From an uncultured Collinsella sp. (GTDB taxonomy: Bacteria; Actinomycetota; Coriobacteriia; Coriobacteriales; Coriobacteriaceae), in the NCBI GenBank assembly GCA_958431945.1, contig CAUASQ010000076.1, positions 1 to 7,599 on the forward strand: a stretch of 7,599 nt of DNA. Direction: 5' to 3'. This document shows positions 6,243 to 7,599 of the stretch, in pieces; the stretch's first letter is position 1, and the number at the start of each line of letters is the position of its first letter. The translations under genes were made by a program, and so were the position numbers. Below the pieces are notes generated by a model, which saw nothing but the letters and a program-made list of their open reading frames with translations, was not told the origin of the DNA and searched no databases.

Positions 6243-7424
6243 TTACCCGCGCGGCTTGATTTTATCACGCAGGGACTTGAGGTTCTCCAGTGCCGCGTTA
6301 AGCGTCTCATCCCGCTTGGCAAAGTGGAAACGAATCAGATGGTTGACGGGCTCGCGGAAGAAGCTCGAGCCGGGCACGGCGCCCACGCCCACCTTGGATG
6401 CGAGGTCCTCGCAGAATTCGAGGTCGCTGTCATAGCCAAACTCAGAGATGTCCATCATGACGTAGTAGGCGCCCTGCGGCACGTTATGCTCAAGACCGAT
6501 GCTATCGAGCCCCTGGCAGAACAAGTCGCGTTTGGCGGTGTAGAGGTCGAGGACCTCATCGTAATAGCTGTCGTCGAAGTTGAGGGCGGTGACAACGGCT
6601 TCCTGCAGGGGAGCGGCGGCACCCACGGTGAGAAAGTCGTGGACCTTCTTGATACGCTCGGTGATCTGGGCCGGCGCGATGGTGTAGCCCAGGCGCCAAC
6701 CGGTGATGGAGTACGTCTTAGACAGCGAGCTGCAGCTGATGGTTCGCTCGAACATGCCGGGCAGCGTGGCCATATAGACGTGCTCGTGGGGCGCGTAGAC
6801 GATGTGCTCGTATACCTCGTCGGTAATGCAGTAGGCGTCGTACTTTTTGCAGAGGTCGGCGATGAAGGTGAGCTCCTCGCGCGTAAAGACCTTGCCGCAA
6901 GGGTTGGAAGGGTTGCACAGGACGATGGCCTTGGGGTCGTTGTCGCGGAAGGCAGCCTCGAGCGCCTCGCGGTCAAAGTCGAATGTGGGCGGGTTGAGCG
7001 GCACATAGATGGGCTCGGCACCCGAGAGAATGGTGTCAGCGCCGTAGTTCTCGTAGAACGGCGAGAAGATGACGACCTTGTTTCCGGGGTTCGTAACCGT
7101 CATCATGGCGGCCATCATGGCCTCGGTGGAGCCACAGGTGACCACGATATTCTGGTTGGGGTCGATCGGCATGCCCATAAAGTGCTCCTGTTTGGCGGCG
7201 AGCGCCTCGCGCATGGCCTGGGAGCCCCAGGTAATGGAGTACTGGTGGTAGAGCGGCTTGGGGTCGGCGGCGATGGCGCTGAGGCTGTTGAGCAGCTGCG
7301 CTGGGGGATCGAAGTCAGGGAAGCCCTGCGACAGGTTGACGGCGTCATACTTGTTGGAGATGCGCGTCATACGGCGGATGACGGAATCGGTAAACGTTGC
7401 CGTACGGTTGGAGAGTTCTTTCAT
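6243..7424 (-). CDS. PLP-dependent class I/II aminotransferase
   Basis: It moves an amino group between an amino acid and a 2-oxo acid in the cytoplasm, using pyridoxal phosphate. The 393 residues are full length for fold-type I. Seen: LSQGFPDFDPP (31-41), typical of the I-gamma group (kynurenine, methionine and similar aminotransferases); GSTEAMMA (98-105); NPSNPCGK (171-178), with Asn174 near the cofactor; TDEVYE (201-206), with Asp202 and Tyr205; SSLSKTYSITGWRLGY (232-247), with Lys236 forming the Schiff base; and Arg365 for the substrate carboxylate. The exact substrate cannot be read from the sequence. Start: I chose ATG 7424, because AAGGA lies 5 bases upstream on the minus strand. An earlier in-frame ATG at 7442 would add six residues but would place this site inside the gene. 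No clear promoter is seen, though the leader can fold. A terminator follows, so it is probably its own unit. Confidence 0.94.
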   Translation of the reverse strand: MKELSNRTATFTDSVIRRMTRISNKYDAVNLSQGFPDFDPPAQLLNSLSAIAADPKPLYHQYSITWGSQAMREALAAKQEHFMGMPIDPNQNIVVTCGSTEAMMAAMMTVTNPGNKVVIFSPFYENYGADTILSGAEPIYVPLNPPTFDFDREALEAAFRDNDPKAIVLCNPSNPCGKVFTREELTFIADLCKKYDAYCITDEVYEHIVYAPHEHVYMATLPGMFERTISCSSLSKTYSITGWRLGYTIAPAQITERIKKVHDFLTVGAAAPLQEAVVTALNFDDSYYDEVLDLYTAKRDLFCQGLDSIGLEHNVPQGAYYVMMDISEFGYDSDLEFCEDLASKVGVGAVPGSSFFREPVNHLIRFHFAKRDETLNAALENLKSLRDKIKPRG

Positions 7425-7450
7425 GCCGGTCCTTTCGAGCATTTGCAGTG

Positions 7451-7488
7451 GGGCAAGTTTACTCCTATGGAACCGGTAGGATTTGCCC
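7451..7488 (-). other. Foldable leader hairpin upstream of the aminotransferase
   Basis: On the minus strand GGGCAA pairs with TTGCCC (outer arms at 7483-7488 and 7451-7456), and inside it TCCTA pairs with TAGGA (7477-7481 with 7463-7467), leaving a 9-base loop and an asymmetric internal loop. It lies about 26 bases before the start codon and has no T-run, so it is not a terminator. It matches no riboswitch class that I can recognise. Confidence 0.35.
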
Positions 7489-7508
7489 GAAATGGATCTA
7501 AAAAACTC

Positions 7509-7527
7509 TTTTCAAAATTCTTGAAAA
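7509..7527. promoter_or_regulatory. AT-rich palindrome in the divergent intergenic region
   Basis: TTTTCAA, five bases, then TTGAAAA form a perfect 7-bp inverted repeat in an AT-rich pocket of an otherwise GC-rich region. It lies between the minus-strand aminotransferase and the plus-strand promoter at 7535. It could be an operator or an upstream element of that promoter; the binding protein is unknown. Confidence 0.35.
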
Positions 7528-7534
7528 TTGGGGC

Positions 7535-7563
7535 TTGCATCGCATGGCGTTCCTTGCAATAAT
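7535..7563 (+). promoter_or_regulatory. Sigma70-type promoter near the right edge
   Basis: TTGCAT (7535-7540) and AATAAT (7558-7563) are separated by 17 bases. Transcription would start near 7570, about 20 bases before a sequence that looks like a tRNA 5' end. No ribosome binding site is visible before the window ends, which fits a stable RNA gene. The palindrome at 7509-7527 lies just upstream. Confidence 0.6.
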
Positions 7564-7589
7564 AGTCGAGCGCGAAGCGCACAGGACAC

Positions 7590-7599
7590 GGTGGGTGTA
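7590..7599 (+). tRNA. Possible 5' end of a tRNA gene, perhaps tRNA-His (cut by window end)
   Basis: The last ten bases, GGTGGGTGTA, fit a tRNA beginning: an extra G, a seven-base acceptor arm GTGGGTG, then T8 and A9, which normally lead into GCTCAG. An additional G at position -1 is the mark of tRNA-His. The short distance from a good promoter supports a stable RNA. Ten bases cannot prove it, because the anticodon and all other arms lie outside. Confidence 0.35.

Noticed and set aside
6216..7562. Plus-strand open frame of 448 codons opposite the aminotransferase
   Set aside because: The minus strand carries all aminotransferase active-site motifs; the plus frame is a Val/Gly/Glu-rich antisense shadow.
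1..7599. CRISPR array, transposon, phage or toxin-antitoxin content
   Set aside because: No regularly spaced direct repeats, transposase-like or phage-like proteins, or terminal inverted repeats were seen.

Overview
The window is a stretch of chromosome from a GC-rich bacterium, about 60% G+C by eye. It most resembles a gut coriobacterium such as Collinsella. This placement is an inference from the actinobacterial-style Rho with a very long charged N-terminal extension, the coding bias towards C and G at third codon positions, and the housekeeping gene mix. No 16S or other decisive marker is present. There is no sign of a mobile element, phage, CRISPR array or defence island.

Layout on the plus strand: a gene-free leader with a sigma70-type promoter (201-228), then rho (372-2924), which encodes the transcription termination factor and is followed by an intrinsic terminator. 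After a 311-base intergenic region with its own promoter comes a two-gene unit. It consists of an unrecognised membrane-anchored acidic protein (3236-4636) and a VanZ-family membrane protein (4644-5093), only 7 bases apart. A long hairpin terminator (5079-5125) overlaps the end of the VanZ gene and has T-runs in both directions, so it can serve the convergent genes on both sides.

Layout on the minus strand: a class I/II aminotransferase (7424 down to 6243) with its own terminator, then a ROK-family sugar kinase, most like fructokinases (6098 down to 5208). The kinase has its own -10 box and a catabolite-response-element-like palindrome where its -35 box should be. The terminator and promoter between the two genes suggest separate transcription units. 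At the right edge a good plus-strand promoter (7535-7563) leads into sequence that looks like the first ten bases of a tRNA, possibly tRNA-His, cut off by the window end.

The genes do not form one pathway. Rho is general transcription machinery, the kinase feeds sugar into glycolysis, the aminotransferase belongs to amino-acid metabolism, and the HP-VanZ pair acts at the membrane with unknown purpose. I see no clear new biological system. The best leads are the roughly 425-residue disordered, patterned extension of Rho, the unrecognised membrane protein with a leader RNA that may mask its ribosome binding site, and the operator-like site of the sugar kinase.
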